Of a DNA stretch of 64,000 bases, positions 26,385-36,500 are shown piece after piece. Origin of the DNA: Sorangium cellulosum (GTDB lineage Bacteria > Myxococcota_A > Polyangia > Polyangiales > Polyangiaceae); NCBI RefSeq assembly GCF_004135735.1, contig NZ_CP012670.1, forward strand, positions 2,997,501-3,061,500, read 5' to 3'. A program made the position numbers and the translations under genes. Position 1 is the stretch's first letter. Every line of letters begins with the position of its first letter. Under the pieces are notes generated by a model. The model saw nothing but the letters and a program-made list of their open reading frames with translations. It was not told the origin of the DNA and made no database searches.

Positions 26385-28583
26385 TCACACGGAGAGGGGG
26401 GCCGGGTTGAGATCCTCCTCCCGCGCCGGCCGGGCGAGCCAGCCCAGGCGGACCGGGACGTCGTACAGGCGCCCTGGCCCGAAGCGCGGCCAGTAGTGGC
26501 GCAGCCCGGGCACGACCACCTTCACGGCCGAGAGCCCGGTGTCCGGGCGCGTCTGATCGAGCACCACGGTCTCCAGGCCGACGCGGGCGGCGCGCTGCAC
26601 GCACTCGAGCACGTCGTCGAGGAGATCGTCGCCCGGCGCGCGCTCGTAATCGTCGCGCGTCCGCGGCGGGGCCGCCTCGGCGGGCAGCGCGTAGGCCGCG
26701 CCGCCTTGCAGGGCGCGCTGCCACGGCGCGGGCGCGCGGTCGTCCAGGTCGAGGAGCTGGTTGAGCTCGGTCAGCGCCCGCTGCACGCCGAGCCGGGCCT
26801 CGAGGTGGCAGCCGAAGCCGATCGCGAACCGGCCGGTGTCGGCCGCCCGGGCCAGCGCGACGAACGCCGGGACGCCGAGATCGGTCGTGACGTCGAGGAC
26901 CCAGAGGCGCCGGCCGAGCGCGCGGTAGTGGGCCTCGAGCGCCTCGAAGTAGGGCTCCTCGAAGCTGCGCAGATCGACCGCGGGCCGCTCGACGCGGTTG
27001 TACCACCAGAGCGCGACCGCATCGCGCTCCACGAGCTCGAGGAAGCCTTGCAGGATCGCCTCCTCGAGGCAGTTGCCCGCCGCGTGCCCGCTCGGGTTCA
27101 CGCAGGCGAACCGCTCCTCCGGGGGCACCGGGAGGTGGAGATAGCAGCAGGCGGCCGGCAGGTAACGCCGCTCTCCGCGCGTCAAGGACCACGCCGGCGC
27201 CCAGTCGATCACGGCCTCCTCGCGGAAGGGGAGAGGGACGCGCTGCCGCCGATCCGCCACCGAGGCGTTGATGGCCTCGCGGTCGCGGTACTGCGCCTCG
27301 CTGAAGTGCTGGAGATCGTGCGGGTGGATCGCGGCGCCCCCGAGCTCGGCGCGGCGCGCGCGGACGAGGGGCTCGTCGCCCTGGAACGTGGCGCTGTAGC
27401 GCTCCACGGCCTCGCACAGCGCGGCCGCGCGGGCCTGCGCGGCCGTCTTGCCCTTGCCGCCGCACGCGCGGTGGAAGTCGTCGAACGACGGCGGCTCCTC
27501 CCCGGGGCAGGCGTGGCTCACGGCCCCGTACACCGGCCGGAGCGGGTGGTCGCGCCCCGCGACCGGCCCGAGGCCCGCGACGATCCCGGTGATGGGGCTG
27601 ATCAGGTGCCGGGCGCGCGCGAAGGTCTCCTCGGGCGTGACGGCGCGGTAGCCGCCGTCGTCGGTGAACCGCTTCGGGCGCGGCTCGAGCCGCACCGGCG
27701 CGCTCGCGCGGGCCCGCGCGGCCTCGGGGGCGCCGCACGCGGGGCACTGGGGGCGCCGCGCCACCGCGTGCTCGGCGATCTGCGCGCGGGCGAGGTCGAG
27801 CGCGACGAGCCGGCCGTCGAGGGGGCCGGCGCCGCCGCCGGCGATCCAGCGGGCGACGAGGACGGCGGCGAGGCCGAGCGCGGCGCGGCGACCGGCGGAG
27901 AGCCCCACGCGCGGCGGCAGGAGCGGCGCCCCGTCGCGGCCGAGGCGGCGCTCCAGGTAGGTCTCCACGGGGCGGTTGTGCCGCAGCCGCTGGGCCAGGC
28001 AGGCCCAGCACGGCCCCGCCCGGGGCCGGAACACGGGCCCCGCCCACGGCTCCACCCCGCCCGGCTTGACGGGCAACCACGGCGCCGCGTCCCGGAGCGC
28101 CCGCCGGTTCCACGCCTCGAGCTCGGGGTCGAGGTAATCGCCGGTCACGACCGCGACGAGCGCGGCCTCGCTCCGCACCACGACGCCCGCCTCGGCGAGC
28201 GCGTCGGCGAGCGCCCGCGGATCCTCGCCGCCCACGGCGGTGACCGCGACCGGCGTCGCCGCGAGCCGCTCGGCCGCGCGCCCGGCGCCCTCGCCGAGCG
28301 CCTGCCAGAAGCCCGCGGCGCCGGGCGCCGGCGCGGGCTCGGCGAGGTAGCCGCGCTCCTCCAGGCGGCGCAGCGCGTAGCCGACCTCGGCGGGCGACGC
28401 CGCGCCGGCGAGCTCCGCGACGAGCTCGGCCTCGGTCCGGCGGCCGTCGAGCAGCGGCCCGAGGAGGCGGTAGAGCCGGCCGCGCAGCATGAACCGCTCG
28501 CGCTCCCCGACGAGGAAGAGCGTCTCGTCGCCGACGGGCTCGACGCGCAGGTGGTGCTTTATCGCAAGACACCTCCGCTCCAT
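26385..28583 (-). CDS. Fused E1-like/YcaO cyclodehydratase-like protein
   Basis: A 732-aa protein resembling the fused C-D proteins of thiazole/oxazole-modified (TOMM) peptide clusters. The N-terminal part (to about residue 300) has a winged-helix-like leader-binding segment, then an ocin/ThiF-like domain with two CxxC pairs (CWAC near 192, CPAC near 279) for structural zinc. The C-terminal YcaO domain has the ATP-site helix AQARAAALCEAVERYSA and the later GFLELVERDAVALWWYN. The C terminus ends NPAPLSV rather than a canonical PxPxP. ATG 28583 is chosen for the GGGGGG purine tract 10 nt upstream. No precursor peptide is visible beside it; an amidohydrolase follows. Confidence 0.82.
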   Translation of the reverse strand: MERRCLAIKHHLRVEPVGDETLFLVGERERFMLRGRLYRLLGPLLDGRRTEAELVAELAGAASPAEVGYALRRLEERGYLAEPAPAPGAAGFWQALGEGAGRAAERLAATPVAVTAVGGEDPRALADALAEAGVVVRSEAALVAVVTGDYLDPELEAWNRRALRDAAPWLPVKPGGVEPWAGPVFRPRAGPCWACLAQRLRHNRPVETYLERRLGRDGAPLLPPRVGLSAGRRAALGLAAVLVARWIAGGGAGPLDGRLVALDLARAQIAEHAVARRPQCPACGAPEAARARASAPVRLEPRPKRFTDDGGYRAVTPEETFARARHLISPITGIVAGLGPVAGRDHPLRPVYGAVSHACPGEEPPSFDDFHRACGGKGKTAAQARAAALCEAVERYSATFQGDEPLVRARRAELGGAAIHPHDLQHFSEAQYRDREAINASVADRRQRVPLPFREEAVIDWAPAWSLTRGERRYLPAACCYLHLPVPPEERFACVNPSGHAAGNCLEEAILQGFLELVERDAVALWWYNRVERPAVDLRSFEEPYFEALEAHYRALGRRLWVLDVTTDLGVPAFVALARAADTGRFAIGFGCHLEARLGVQRALTELNQLLDLDDRAPAPWQRALQGGAAYALPAEAAPPRTRDDYERAPGDDLLDDVLECVQRAARVGLETVVLDQTRPDTGLSAVKVVVPGLRHYWPRFGPGRLYDVPVRLGWLARPAREEDLNPAPLSV

Positions 28584-29036
28584 CCAACTACCCCCCTGAG
28601 CTCCAGCTCTAGCACGCCGCCCGTGGCCCGGCCGTCGTGTCCGGTGGCCTCGGGGGTGGGGGAGCGCGCGTGGACACATGAGGTCTCGCGCTCGCCGTCA
28701 CGGCGCGTGGACGGAGCGCCGCGCCGGCGCCGCCGACGATGAGCTCGTCCCGCGCCGACGGGGCGAGGGCGAGAGGGGCGGTGTCCGGGGGCGCGCGGCG
28801 GAACAGCCGAAGAGCTCCTCCGCTCGCAACAGGAGCGCTGTCTCTCGGTCACGCGGCGCTTCCAGGGGGAGATGTCCGCCGGCGTGCTCGGTGAGCTCGG
28901 TGAGCTCGGTGAGCTCGGTGAACGTGGTGAGCCCCGGTCCATATCTCTCTCTCCACGTCACCCGCGCAGTGGGCCCGATCTTGCGCCGGCGGGCGGACCT
29001 GTTATCGTGCCGGCCCCATTTCACTCAGGAGATCTC
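28584..29036. repeat. Intergenic region with 9-bp tandem repeat
   Basis: This divergent intergenic region contains a 9-bp repeat CTCGGTGAG in four near-exact copies plus a variant (28887-28931), about 105 bp upstream of the GH3 start. Open frames here repeat Pro-Ser-Ser or Gly-Glu-Leu and look like by-products of the repeat and GC bias. I searched both strands for a Cys/Ser/Thr-rich precursor peptide of the YcaO system and saw none. Confidence 0.6.
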
Positions 29037-31256
29037 ATGAACGACACTCCGCTGTACAAGGATCCCACGCAACCCGTGAGCCGGCGGGTGGATGACCTCC
29101 TGAGCCGGATGACCCTGGACGAGAAGGTGGGGCAGCTCATGCAGCTCGACGCCCAGGGGGATATCGAGGACGCCATCGGGCGCATGAAGGTCGGCAGTCT
29201 CCTGCACTGCAACGGCAAGGACGCGGACGCGGCGATACGGCGCTCGCTCCGCACCCGCCTCGGGATTCCGGTCCTGATGGCCGACGACGGCATTCACGGC
29301 CACTCGTTCTGGGCGGGGGCCACGATCTTCCCGACCCAGCTCGCCATGGCGTGCACCTGGGATGCGGGGCTCCTGGAGAAGGTCGCCCGGGTGACCGCCG
29401 TCGAGATGCGGGCGACGGGGCTCAAGTGGACGTTCTCCCCCGTCCTCTGCCTGACACGGGATCTCCGCTGGGGCAGGGTAGGGGAGACGTTCGGCGAGGA
29501 TCCGCACCTGATCGGAGAGCTCGCCTGCGCCATGATCCGCGGCTACCAGGGCGAGGGGCTCGGCGATCCGGACGCGGTCCTGGCCACGGCGAAGCACTAC
29601 GCGGGGTACTCCGAGACGCTGGGCGGGCGCGACGCCTCGGAGGCCAACCTGTCGCGGCGCTACCTGAGGTCGTACTTCCTGCCGCCGTTCGAGAGGGCCG
29701 CGCGCAGCGGCTGCATGGCGTTCATGACGGGATACCAGTCCATGGACGGGATCCCCGCCACGGCCAACCGCTGGCTCCTGACGGAGGTCCTCAGGGAGGA
29801 GTGGGGCTTCACGGGCGCGGTCGTGACCGACTGGAACAACGTGGCCAGCCTCGTGCACGATCAGAAGGTCTGCAAGGACATGGCCGAGGCGGCCGCGGTG
29901 GCGATCCGCTCCGGCAACGACTTCATGATGGCCACGCCGCAGTTCTACGAGGGGGCGCAGGAGGCGGTGCGCCGCGGTCTGCTCGCCGAGGCCGAGATCG
30001 ACGCGGTGGTGCGGCGCGTCCTCGGCCTCAAGCTCTCGCTCGGGCTGTTCGAGGATCCGGGGTACAGCAGCGAGCAGCGGATCCGGGAGGTCATCGGGTG
30101 CGCGGCCCACCGGGAGCTCAACCTGGAGGTCGCCCGGGCGTCGCTGGTCCTCCTGAAGAACGACGGCCTCTTGCCGCTCCCGGACGGCCGCGCCGCGGGC
30201 GGCGCCGCCTCCGGGGCGGGCGCGGCGGAGCGGCCCCTCCGCCGGATCGCGGTGATCGGCCCGAACGCCGACGATCCGATCGCCCAGCTCGGGGACTGGT
30301 CGCTCGGCTCGGGCCAGATGAGCGGCGGCAACGGCCCCGAGCACCCGCGCTCGAGCATCGTCACGATCCTGGACGGGATCCGGGAGCTCGCGCCCCCGGG
30401 GTGCGAGGTGGTCCATGCCCCGGGCTGCTCGGTCGTCAGCGACGACGCGTCGGGGATCCCCGCGGCGGTCGAGCTGGCTCGCGGCGCCGACGTGGTGGTC
30501 CTCGTCCTGGGAGACCGGATCGAGTACATCGGCGAGACCAAGAGCACCGCGACCCTCGAGCTCATGGGCGGGCAGAGGGCCCTGGCGGACGCGATCGCCG
30601 GGACCGGCGTCCCTGGGGTCGTGGTGCTCGTCAACAGCAAGCCCCTGGTCCTGCCGCGCTCGGTGCTCGGGGCTCCGGCCCTCGTCGAGGCGTTCAACCC
30701 GGGGATGATGGGCGGGCGCGCGGTGGCCGAGGCGCTCTTCGGGCGCATCAACCCGTCTGGCAAGCTGACGATCTCCTTTCCGTACCACGTGGGTCAGCAG
30801 CCGGTGTTCTACAACCAGGCCCGCGGCCAGCACGGGACCCGCTACGCCGACCTCACCCAGGAGCCGGCGTTCGCCTTTGGCTTCGGCCTGAGTTACACGA
30901 CCTTCGCTTACTCCGGCCTCAAGGTCCTGACACCCAGCGTGGCGCGCGGCGGCGCGGCGTCGTTCGAGGTGACGGTCACCAACACGGGGGCGCGCGACGG
31001 GGTGGAGATCGTCCAGCTCTACATCGAAGATCGGGTGACGTCATCGACCTGGGCCGTGAAGGAGCTCAAGGCGTCTGCCCGCCTGAACCTCGCCGCCGGG
31101 GAGGCGCGCACGGTGCGGTTCGACGTCCCGGCCGCGGAGCTGTCGATCGTCGACGCCGAGGGGCGGCGCGTGGTGGAGCCCGGGGAGTTTTGGGTCCACA
31201 TCGGCGCGTCGTCGCGAGCGCAGGATCTCTTGAGCGCCGGCTTTGCCGTGGCGTGA
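29037..31256 (+). CDS. GH3 family beta-glycosidase
   Basis: A 739-aa glycoside hydrolase of family 3, most likely a beta-glucosidase or beta-xylosidase. It has the N-terminal (beta/alpha)8 domain with substrate-site DDGIHGHSF, RWGRVGETFGEDP and AKHYAGYSE, the nucleophile D265 in VVTDWNNV, a flavodoxin-like second domain, and a C-terminal fibronectin III-like domain (FEVTVTNTGARDGVEIVQLYI). No signal peptide is visible, so it probably acts in the cytoplasm on imported oligosaccharides. ATG 29037 follows a strong AGGAG site. It ends 71 bp before the convergent AraC-type regulator. Confidence 0.9.
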   Translation: MNDTPLYKDPTQPVSRRVDDLLSRMTLDEKVGQLMQLDAQGDIEDAIGRMKVGSLLHCNGKDADAAIRRSLRTRLGIPVLMADDGIHGHSFWAGATIFPTQLAMACTWDAGLLEKVARVTAVEMRATGLKWTFSPVLCLTRDLRWGRVGETFGEDPHLIGELACAMIRGYQGEGLGDPDAVLATAKHYAGYSETLGGRDASEANLSRRYLRSYFLPPFERAARSGCMAFMTGYQSMDGIPATANRWLLTEVLREEWGFTGAVVTDWNNVASLVHDQKVCKDMAEAAAVAIRSGNDFMMATPQFYEGAQEAVRRGLLAEAEIDAVVRRVLGLKLSLGLFEDPGYSSEQRIREVIGCAAHRELNLEVARASLVLLKNDGLLPLPDGRAAGGAASGAGAAERPLRRIAVIGPNADDPIAQLGDWSLGSGQMSGGNGPEHPRSSIVTILDGIRELAPPGCEVVHAPGCSVVSDDASGIPAAVELARGADVVVLVLGDRIEYIGETKSTATLELMGGQRALADAIAGTGVPGVVVLVNSKPLVLPRSVLGAPALVEAFNPGMMGGRAVAEALFGRINPSGKLTISFPYHVGQQPVFYNQARGQHGTRYADLTQEPAFAFGFGLSYTTFAYSGLKVLTPSVARGGAASFEVTVTNTGARDGVEIVQLYIEDRVTSSTWAVKELKASARLNLAAGEARTVRFDVPAAELSIVDAEGRRVVEPGEFWVHIGASSRAQDLLSAGFAVA

Positions 31257-31327
31257 GCCGTCACGGCGGCCGCGAGCGGCAGCGCCAACCTCTCTCTGGC
31301 AGAGGGGGATGATCCCGGGGCGCGACC

Positions 31328-32158
31328 TCAGGCCGTGCGGCGCTGCTGGGCACGCCAGGCGGCGGGGCTGACGCCGTGGTGGCGCCGGAACAGCCGCACG
31401 AAATGGCTCGGGTCGGCGTAGCCGACGCGCTCTGCGATCACCTCGACATACTCGTCGGTCGCGAGGAGCCGGCGTCGCGCCTCGGCCAGGCGTCCCGCCA
31501 CGATCCACGCGCCGACCGTGCGCCCGGTGGCCTGCTTGACCGCGGTGGTCACGTAGGCAGGCGTCCGCCGCACCGCCGCCGCGACGTCCTTCAAGGAGAG
31601 CGGCCCGAGGCACCGGGCCTCGATCACGGCCAGCGCCTCGACCACGATGGAGGGGCGCTGCGGCGGCGCGGCCTGGGCGCTGCCGCTCGCGCGCACGACC
31701 TCCGCGAGCACCAGCGCAAGCAGGCTCTCGGCGACCACCGGCATCGCGCCCGCTGCGTCCTGCTCACGCTCGAGCTCCCTCATCAGATCGAGCACGTACG
31801 CCTGTCGCGCCGCCGGCAGGTCGACCACGGGGGATGCCCCGTGGCGCACGCGGTCGATCGGGGCGAGCAGCTCGCCGTAGCGAGCCGGGTCGAGGCACGT
31901 CCGGCAGAAGCCCAGCCCCCACACCTCAGGGCGGTTCATGGACAGGACGCGGTGCGCGTCGCCGGCAGGAATGATGTGGAGGTGCCCGGCCGTCAGCTCG
32001 AACTCGCCGCGATGCTCGACCCGCATGCGACCTCCGACGTGCAGCGCGAGGGCGACGTAGGTGTGCACCGCAGGGCTCCGCCTCGGCCGCGGGGTGTCGC
32101 CGGAGCACGCATGCCGTAGGACCCGGATCGGCGTGGGATCGAGATCGTCGTGGCTCAC
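31328..32158 (-). CDS. AraC-family transcriptional regulator
   Basis: A 276-aa regulator. The N-terminal cupin-like domain (VALALHVGGRMRVEHRGEFELTAGHLHIIPAGDAH) senses a ligand. The C-terminal double helix-turn-helix (LSLKDVAAAVRRTPAYVTTAVKQATG and VEVIAERVGYADPSHFVRLFRRHHGVSP) binds DNA. The GTG at 32158 is chosen as the first start that leaves a full cupin domain. It is divergent from the methyltransferase unit and convergent with the GH3 gene; either may be its target, but this is not shown. Confidence 0.9.
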   Translation of the reverse strand: MSHDDLDPTPIRVLRHACSGDTPRPRRSPAVHTYVALALHVGGRMRVEHRGEFELTAGHLHIIPAGDAHRVLSMNRPEVWGLGFCRTCLDPARYGELLAPIDRVRHGASPVVDLPAARQAYVLDLMRELEREQDAAGAMPVVAESLLALVLAEVVRASGSAQAAPPQRPSIVVEALAVIEARCLGPLSLKDVAAAVRRTPAYVTTAVKQATGRTVGAWIVAGRLAEARRRLLATDEYVEVIAERVGYADPSHFVRLFRRHHGVSPAAWRAQQRRTA

Positions 32159-32351
32159 CCGCGGAGGGTACCACCCTCGCCGTGGCCTGGCCGCGGGAGA
32201 GGCGCGGCGATCCAAAAGGCGGCCAAGGCAACCGAAGAGGCGGCCAAGGACGCTCCCCTCGGACGGCGCCAGGCTCCTCGTGTCCTGCCGGCGCCCGCGC
32301 ACGCGCCGACGCGCCGTGCGCCCGCGGAGCCTGAACCTCTCTGGAGCGCTC

Positions 32352-32501
32352 ATGAAGAACCCCTTTCCTACCGACAAGAACCCTCCGCTGGCCGACGGCC
32401 GCGATCGCGGGCCGAGGCTGTTCGTTCCTGGCCATGAAGCCTGCCGTGCGACGTCACCGGAAGACCTGGCCATGACCGATGATCCGAGGGCTTGCCGATG
32501 A
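32352..32501 (+). CDS. Possible 49-aa leader or small protein
   Basis: A short frame (MKNPFPTDKNPPLADG start) with a GGAG site 7 nt upstream. Its TGA overlaps the methyltransferase ATG as ATGA, the arrangement of translationally coupled genes. The peptide is Pro/Asp/Arg-rich with no recognisable motif. The rest of the 339-bp divergent region before the AraC-type gene holds nothing else I can support. Confidence 0.35.
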   Translation: MKNPFPTDKNPPLADGRDRGPRLFVPGHEACRATSPEDLAMTDDPRACR

Positions 32502-33331
32502 CCGATCGAAGCGGACACCACAACTTCTCTGACGAAGCGCACTGGACCGCTGTGGCGGACGGCTACGAGCGCTGGGTCGAGCCCTCGACGGCGCAATTCG
32601 CGCGCGCGGCGCTGTCGCTCTCGGGCGGGGTCGAGCGCGGCGAGCGCGTCCTCGACGTCGCCGCCGGGACGGGCGCCCTGACGCTGGCCGCGGCCGAGGC
32701 GGGCGCGCGCGTGCTCGCGACGGACATCTCGCGCGGCATGGTGGCGCGCCTCCGCGAACGACTGCAGCCCTTCGCCGGGTGCGAAGCGCGGGTGATGGAC
32801 GGGCAGGCGCTGGAGGTGGAGGACGCGAGCTTCGATGCGAGCTTCTCCGTCTTCGGCGTCATGATGTTTCCCGACTGGCGACGTGGCATGGCCGAGCTCG
32901 TCCGCGCGATCCGGCCCGGCGGCCGGGTGATCGTGGCCGCCTGGGCGAACCCCGAGGGCGCAGGCCCGATGCCGCTCTTCCTGGAGGTCTATCGCCGCGT
33001 CTTTCCGGAGGCGACGATCCTTCCTTCGCCGCCGGGCATGTCGGTGCTCTGCTCGCGGGAGGGCCTGAGGGCGGAGATGGTCCGGGCCGGGTGCGGCGAG
33101 GTCGCGGTGCACGCGGTGGGCGGCGTATGGACCTGGCCTTCGGTGGAGCACGTCATGAGGGACATCGACGAGATCCTGCGCCTCGCGCCGCACTTCTCCG
33201 CGCTGGACGACGATGGGCGCGCCCGGTTGAACGGTCCGCTGCGAGCCGCCATCGAGCCCTGCGCCGAGCCAGGCGGAGCCGTTCGCGTCCCGACGACGGC
33301 GAACATCGCGATCGGCCGCAAGACCGGCTGA
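32498..33331 (+). CDS. SAM-dependent methyltransferase (class I)
   Basis: A 277-aa methyltransferase of the UbiE/COQ5-like small-molecule type. The SAM-binding motif is VLDVAAGTGALTLAAAE, followed by ATDISRGMV (acidic ribose-binding loop) and the post-motif DASFDASFSVFGVMMF. A substrate-binding cap follows the core. ATG 32498 is preferred over the TTG at 32492. Substrate unknown. Divergent from an AraC-type regulator, a common arrangement for a regulated enzyme. Confidence 0.85.
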   Translation: MTDRSGHHNFSDEAHWTAVADGYERWVEPSTAQFARAALSLSGGVERGERVLDVAAGTGALTLAAAEAGARVLATDISRGMVARLRERLQPFAGCEARVMDGQALEVEDASFDASFSVFGVMMFPDWRRGMAELVRAIRPGGRVIVAAWANPEGAGPMPLFLEVYRRVFPEATILPSPPGMSVLCSREGLRAEMVRAGCGEVAVHAVGGVWTWPSVEHVMRDIDEILRLAPHFSALDDDGRARLNGPLRAAIEPCAEPGGAVRVPTTANIAIGRKTG

Positions 33332-33544
33332 CAAGGACTGCAGTGCGACCCGTCCTGCCTGGTCGCGCTGCATTCTCCCTCTCGACCCGGCGCCTGACGG
33401 GCCGAGCTGCTGTCCGAAAGATGCGTGGGCGTGCGATCCGTCGCGCCCCTCGAAATCCTGAGAGGGGAGGGCCGGTGCCGATCGCGACGGCTCGTCATCG
33501 CGAGTTCGCCCTCGGGCGACGACGTACTAGGGTGGCGGCCGCCC

Positions 33545-36500
33545 ATGCACATCCTCTCGCTGCGGCCGCTGGCCGCCTCCACGATCCTCTGGCGAACGCC
33601 CGCGGGCCTCTCTCTCTCCATCCCCCTGAAGGCGACCTTCCAGCTCGCGCCCGAAGCCGTCGCCTCGCTGACCTCGCCGCTGCCGCTCTTTCATGACGTC
33701 TTCTTCGAGCAGAACGCAGGCCGCAGCCTCTATGTCGCCTCGGACGCCGCCCCGCACAAGCCTCGCGCCGACGTCCTGCTCACCGGCAGCGCGTACGCCC
33801 CGCCGGGCCAGCGCGTGCCCCACCGCTGGGTGCGCCTCGCGATCTTCGGCGGCGCGCCCGCGCAGGCGCCCGCCATCGACAAGCGGATCCAGGTCGTGGG
33901 CGAGCGGCGGCGCGACCCGGCGACGGGGCAGCCGAGCGCGGCCGCCCCGTTCGCGCGGCTGCCGATCCGCTACGAGCTCGCCCACGGCGGGGCGACCTTC
34001 CCCGAGAACCCCGTCGGCATGGGCGCCGACCCGGCCGACCTCCGGCTGCCGAGCCTCCTCGACCCGTCCAACCGCCCTGCGCCCGTCGGCTTCGGGCCCA
34101 TCCCGGGCACCTGGCCGCAGCGCCGGCGCGCGCTCGCGGGGTGGGACCCGGCCCTGCTCTCGAAGCCCGTCCCGGAGCTCCCCACCGCCATGGACTGGGG
34201 TTATTTCAACGCCGCCCCGCGCGACCAGCAGATTCCCTACCTGCAAGGCGACGAGTGGATCCTGTTCGAGGGCCTCCACCCGACGGCCGCTCAGGTGCGC
34301 TCGCGCCTCCCCGGCCTGGAGGCGCGCGTGCTCGTTCGCGCTCCGCCCCTGACCGATCCGGCCGGGGTGGAGCTCCGCGCCCGCTGCGACACGCTCTGGA
34401 TCGACGCCGATGCGCTGCGGTGCACGCTCACCTGGCGCGCGTCCCTGGCCGTCGCCGAGCACGCCCTGGAGGCCCTCGATCGCGGCAGCCTCGTGGCGAC
34501 GCTCGCGCTCCCCGGCGAGCGCGTGGCGTGGCCTTCGCCGGCAGCAGCCGGTCCATCGCCGGCCGGCCCGTCGCCGGCCGGTCCGTCGCCGGCCGGGCCA
34601 TCGCCTGCGGGTCGATCGCCCGCCGCGCCTCCGGTCCTGCCCGTCGGCGCGACGACGGCGCCGCTGCCCGAGGGCGTGCGGCCCCCTGCCTTGCCCTTCG
34701 GAGGCCCGGGCGCATCCGCGGGCCAGGCCTCCGGTCCGCCCGCGGTGCTCGCCGGCACGCGCGAGTTCAACCTCCAGGATGTGATGCGGGGGCTCCGTCA
34801 AGAAGACGCCCCGTTCCCGCTCGCGCCGGCGCGGCCCCCGGAGAGCGCCGAGACCGAGGCCGCGCGGCAGCCCGCCGAGATCCCGTGGGAGAGCCTCAAG
34901 CAGGCCTTCCCCGCCATGGCCGCGCACATCGAGGCGCTGGGCGGCGCGCCGCTGCCCACGGCCACGCTCCCCCTCCCGGAGCCGGAGCCCTCGCGGCCGA
35001 CCAGCGAGGACCTCGCGGCCTCGCCCGACATGCCGCCGCCCGCGCGGACCACCGAGAACGTCCCCGTCCTGAACCTCGCCCCGTTTCCGGCCTTCACCCT
35101 TCCATGGCAGGTCCGGCCGCCGAGAGACTCGCTCACGATCGTGGTCAAGGGCACCTTCACCCTCGTGCCCGGCGCGCCGGCCGCGATCGCGCCCGACCAG
35201 GAGCTCCCCGCCGGCGACACCCCCGCCGGCGACGCCCCCGCCGGCGACACCGCCGCCGAGGGCGGCCCCGCCCAGGGCCTCCGCTACCCGTCCGATTTCG
35301 CGATCTTCAAGCCGAAGGCCGACGTCCTCCTGGTCGGGCACGCGCATCGCCCGAGGGGCGCCGAGGCCGCGGCGCTCGTCCGGCTGCGCCTCGGCGACGC
35401 GCTCGATCGCGCCGTCGTGGCCGTCGGCCCGCGCCGCTGGGACGCGCTCGGCGTCCCCACGGCGCCCGAGGCGTGGAGCCGCATCCCGCTCCGCTTCGAG
35501 CACGCCTTCGGCGGGCCCGGGTTCGACGCGAACCCCGCGGGGACCGGGTACGGGGCGCGCGCCGGCGACGCGCTCCCCTCGCTCGAGCTGCCCGAGCTGC
35601 TCATCCGCGCGGCGGGCGACACGCCCCCTCCCGCCTGCTTCGCGCCGGTCCCCGCCGCGTGGCGGGAGCGCCTCCAGAAGATCGGCACCTACGGCGACCG
35701 CTGGAGGAAGACGCGCTGGCCGTTCTTCCCCGACGACCTCGACTGGACGTACTTCAACGCGGCGCCCGCCCCGCAGCAGATCCCGTATCCACGCGGCGAC
35801 GAGGCGTTCGAGCTCTGGTCCGTCCGCCCGGACGGGGAGGTCGTCCGGGGGCAGCTCCCCGGCGTGCGCGTCCGCGTGTTCGCCCAGGCCACGGAGCAGG
35901 GCGGCGGCGGGTTCTCCGAGGTCCCGATGCGGCTCGACACCGTGTGGTTCGACGCGGACGCGCTCCGGCTCGTCCTCGTCTGGCGGGGCCTGCTCGACGT
36001 CGCCGACGAGGACGCCTCCGAGATCGCGTCGCTCTTCGTCGTCAGCGAGCCGATGGGGAAGGGCGAGCCGATGACCAAGAGCGAGGCGAGGGCGCGCTTC
36101 TTCGCGGAGCTCGCGGCGCGCGAGGCGGCCGAGCAGCCGCCCGCGAGCAACGCGGAGTCGGCCAACGACAACGCGGGCGAGGGGGCGGAGACGGCCCTCG
36201 ACGCGCAGATCGCCGAGCGGCTCGCCACGGCGCGGGCGCGGCGCCGCGTCGCGGGGGGCGCCGCGGCCGCGGGGGCGGTCGCGGAGGCGGTCGCGGCCGC
36301 GGACGTGGACGGGGAGGACCTGTCGGGAGGCGCAGCGGCGTCTGCGGACGCGCCGCCCGGAGCGCCGGCGGCGGCGCGCGAGGGGATCCTCGAGCTGCTT
36401 CGCCTGGGCGAGCCGCTCGCGGGCCTGGATCTGACCGGCATCGACCTGTCCGGGGCCAGCCTGGAGGGGCGCGATCTCGGCGGCGCCCTCCTCCAGCGAG

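Noticed and set aside
28887..28931. 9-bp tandem repeat considered as a CRISPR or iteron
   Set aside because: Units are contiguous without spacers, too few and too short; likely simple slippage.
28584..29036. Search for a TOMM precursor peptide beside the YcaO gene
   Set aside because: Frames on both strands lack a leader-core pattern and reflect the local tandem repeat.
33425..33544. Forty-codon extension of the DUF2169 gene
   Set aside because: The DUF2169 pattern starts at ATG 33545 (MHILSLRPLAASTI); the upstream part looks noncoding.
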